A stretch of DNA of 64,000 nucleotides. Source: Coniferiporia sulphurascens. Taxonomy: Eukaryota > Basidiomycota > Agaricomycetes > Hymenochaetales > Hymenochaetaceae. Positions 61,808 to 64,000 of the stretch are shown here, in pieces. The stretch is taken from the NCBI GenBank assembly GCA_002794785.1, contig NBBA01000019.1:1-64000 (forward strand), in the 5' to 3' direction. Each line of letters begins with the position of its first letter. Positions within the stretch are counted from its first letter, which is position 1. The notes under the pieces were generated by a model. The model did no database searches and had not been told where the DNA came from. It saw nothing but the letters and a program-made list of their open reading frames with translations. The translations under genes and the position numbers were made by a program.

Positions 61808-62008
61808 ATGGACTCCTTCGCCACTATCTCCATCTCCGCTTCCACCTCCACTTCCTCCGACGAGACGAGCGTGCCGACTTCGTACGAGCACAGCTCCAGC
61901 GGCAGCATCACATACTGCGTTATTGCGGCACGCCCCGAAGTCGACGTATCCCTTGTAGACGAGGAGCACAGTAACAACAGCAGCATCACATACTGCATTA
62001 TTGCCTGA
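61808..62008 (+). CDS. Mating pheromone precursor with CaaX box and a duplicated pheromone module
   Basis: An intronless 66-residue ORF. It has the general form of basidiomycete lipopeptide pheromone precursors: start MDSFATISISAS, a Ser/Thr-rich pro-region, an acidic-basic cleavage signature, and the terminal CaaX box CIIA immediately before the stop. Unusually there are two modules. The first is EH-SSSGSITYC-VIA (about residues 30-42). The second is EH-SNNSSITYC-IIA, which ends the protein. Both keep the EH processing pair and the SITYC core. DNA identity between the modules (gagcacag...agcatcacatactgc(g/a)ttattgc) indicates duplication. Only the final Cys can be prenylated by the usual route. 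Family role: farnesylated signal sensed by a Ste3-type receptor for B mating-type control. No receptor lies in the window. A TATA box is 108 bp upstream. Confidence 0.85.
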   Translation: MDSFATISISASTSTSSDETSVPTSYEHSSSGSITYCVIAARPEVDVSLVDEEHSNNSSITYCIIA

Positions 62009-62552
62009 GTACACCCGTGTACACCACCTGTGCGCATCTTTTTTTCCCTTTTCCCAATCTTCCTATCGCTGACTTTTTCCTTTTTCCGCATCTTACAGGA
62101 CGCACGGGAACTTCTTCGTTATTCACACACCCGCTGCGGATCACGTTTTGTCCATATTATTATCTCATCATCCGCTCTCGAGCGGACGCACGCAGGGGGG
62201 AGGGTCGCATTGCCGCTTTGCACTGGACGCTGTTGCTGCTTGTCTCATAGGGTTTCTTCTGGGCTTTCTTCGTTCGTTTCTACGTCTCGTGTTTTGGTTC
62301 GGGTTGGGGCATACTGTTGTTGGGCGTATCACACACTTGTACTGGATTATATTGGTTGACGCATTTGTACTCTCTTGACTCGCATATTTTCGTTATTGGA
62401 CTGTGACTTTACTTTGTTTAGACCTCAAGGGACTTTAGGAAATGGAATTGTGATACTAAGCACGAGTCGTAAGGGTTCATTAGTAGCTTTGATTATATAC
62501 AAATCGTATGGGTATGTAAGTTGGGGGAATAAGCAAAGTGAAATGGTATACA
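62009..62552. other. Convergent spacer between pheromone gene and KSR1
   Basis: It holds the pyrimidine-rich 3' flank of the pheromone gene and the 3' end of the reductase gene. Open frames here have no support. Confidence 0.5.
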
Positions 62553-63850
62553 TCAATCTATCTTCTTCGCACCGTGGAGAAACCCCCTTTCTACAAGGTA
62601 CTGGTAGTGCTCCTCCCGGTTCTTCAAGATTTTTGAGTCGCAGTCGCGGCGCCAAAAGGGTAAAGCGATCTGCAAGCAGTATGAGTCAAGGGAAAGAAAG
62701 GGAGGGGAGAAGAAGCAAACACACCCAACCAATGCAGTCAAGGATTGGGCCGATAATGGGATTCACGATCGGTGCAGCTCCACGCGCCGAGTTGTAGAAT
62801 ACTCTCGTGATGAACGTAGCTCCGATGTGGTGGTCGCCTCTCTCCACGGCTAAACAATTAAAGATGTTTCAGCGGACACAACGAGGAAGAGAACATAGAG
62901 TGCACGCACCGCGAAGCATCACACGAGCGGCATCGTCGCAGCTTAGGACAGCGTCGCCCGCCTCGAACGAAGCGGTCAACTCCGGCTTCGACTTCATCTC
63001 CTGTGCTAGACCTGCAGAGTCCATCGTGGGCGCGAAGAATATCTGCACATCAATACCGTAGAGTAGACCTTCAGAGCGGAGCGTCTCCGCCAGGCCCTTG
63101 AGAGCGTGTTTTCCCGGCGCATACGGGGCGTAACCAATGAAGGACATGAGCGAGAGCGTCGAGCCGACGAACACGACCTTTCCTGGGCGGCCTGAGCGTA
63201 CGAGCGCTTTCATCGCTGCCTGAAAACGATTCGTTTCAGCTCGAGCTTGATTTGTCTATTCGAGAGATAAGAGTCCCAGATCAGATACGTACCTGTGCGC
63301 TCCACGCTTGCACCCAGTAGGCTTGCTCCATGCTGTGTACGAGCTGCTCTTCAGTACTCTCGACGAAGTACCCCGGCTGCGCGGAACCCGCGCAGAGGAA
63401 GAACGCGTCCGGCGCGGTGACGACGCCATCACTCTCTTGGGAGAGCGCGCAGCACTCTGCGTCAAGCGCAGAGTGTGACCCGCCGAACGTATTGAGTGCG
63501 AACGAGTGCGTGCGGAAAGTCTGCTCGTGAGATTGACGGTGACCCTAGTGTGTGTGTGTGTAAATTTGGAAGTTGATAGGAGGGACAAGAGTCGTGTACA
63601 AAAGAACGTTCTCACCTCGAGCTGCTTGAGGGCAGCCTCTAGCTTGTTCTCATCTCTTGCGACGATAGTCACATTCGCCCCACCGTCCGCGAGCAGGGTC
63701 GCCAGAGACAGACCAAGACCTTGCGAGCCTCCCGTAACGTAGCAGTTCTACGTGCATGTCGAACATTCAGCAAGTCCAAACGCGTCCGAGATGAACGTGT
63801 GCGCGCACCTTCCCTCTTGCGTCCCAGTGTTTCCCGAAGCCGAAAACCAT
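62553..63850 (-). CDS. TSC10: 3-ketodihydrosphingosine reductase (Tsc10/KDSR), SDR family
   Basis: Six exons sum to 978 nt, 325 residues: 63809-63850, 63616-63747, 63293-63544, 62910-63219, 62725-62849 and 62553-62669. The start MVFGFGKHWDARGK leads into the cofactor loop NCYVTGGSQGLGLSLA (TGxxxGxG), then VTIVARDENKLEAAL. The catalytic Ser region is VFVGSTLSLMSF and the YxxxK motif is YAPGK, followed by HALKGLAETLRSE and GIDVQIFFAPTM, typical of KDSR. The C-terminus (ALPFWRRDCDSKILKNREEH then YQYLVERGF) also matches the family. Reaction: NADPH-dependent reduction of 3-ketodihydrosphingosine in sphingolipid synthesis at the ER. An intron at 63545-63615 contains a GT/TG microsatellite next to the splice acceptor. 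Confidence 0.92.
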
Positions 63851-64000
63851 AGTCGAAACGAGATGCGAAATATGTAAGTGTCTCAAGACAACGATCCTGT
63901 CGTTCTTGTCGTGTCGGTCGTCCGAGTAGCCAAGGAATTCTCCAGTTCTGCAAGACTTTCCATAACTTGTTTCCAGAGCGCGGTGATCGACGCGAAGTGT

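Noticed and set aside
1..64000. CRISPR arrays, bacterial operons or rRNA genes
   Set aside because: The sequence is eukaryotic with intron-rich genes. No regularly spaced short repeats or rRNA-like segments were seen.

Overview
The window is nuclear DNA of a basidiomycete fungus, most likely an Agaricomycete (mushroom or polypore lineage). Genes are cut by many 45-65 bp GT-AG introns, lie on both strands with short spacers, and include types characteristic of that group: clustered DUF6534 membrane proteins, a CaaX-type mating pheromone precursor, an NRPS-like adenylate-forming enzyme, and a HAD-domain sesquiterpene cyclase. Most gene models were rebuilt by joining exons by hand. Where a full exon list is given, the summed length is an exact multiple of three unless stated.

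Left third (1-29 kb), accessory: the 5' end of an adenylate-forming enzyme (1-427, minus); a nine-exon cytochrome P450 (1167-3485); four DUF6534 seven-helix-type membrane genes (5554-7009 minus; 11725-13330, 19046-20684 and 26664-28310 plus); an ADP-ribose pyrophosphatase of the Nudix family (8272-9364); and the COPII cargo adaptor Sec24 (14014-17352, minus). About 3.5 kb around the third DUF6534 gene (about 17400-20935) is duplicated around the fourth (about 23953-28535). Between the two copies sit a short tandem repeat, a 5'-truncated adenylate-forming pseudogene, and two inverted copies of a roughly 1 kb element with 12-14 bp target duplications and a short (ATC)n tail. The first duplicate keeps the uninterrupted target site of one insertion.

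Middle (29-49 kb), housekeeping: a Num1/ApsA cortical anchor with a C-terminal PH domain (29680-34943, minus), exonuclease 1 (36320-38940), a choline/ethanolamine phosphotransferase (39693-41586, minus), the Dbf4/Dfp1 regulatory subunit of Cdc7 kinase (41824-43864), a gamma-tubulin complex component (44422-47942, minus) and a 6-phosphogluconate-dehydrogenase-like protein (48160-49203). Several are arranged head to head over promoters of about 220-240 bp.

Right part (49-64 kb): a damaged BAHD-like acyltransferase (50864-52023), a HAD plus class II terpene cyclase fusion with a DxDTTS motif (55075-56784), Mediator subunit Med31 (60230-60800), a small mating pheromone precursor carrying two copies of the pheromone/CaaX module (61808-62008), and 3-ketodihydrosphingosine reductase (62553-63850, minus).

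The most unusual observations are the double-module pheromone precursor, the retroelement-like pair with a matching empty site, and a GC versus GT splice-donor difference between the two duplicated DUF6534 genes.
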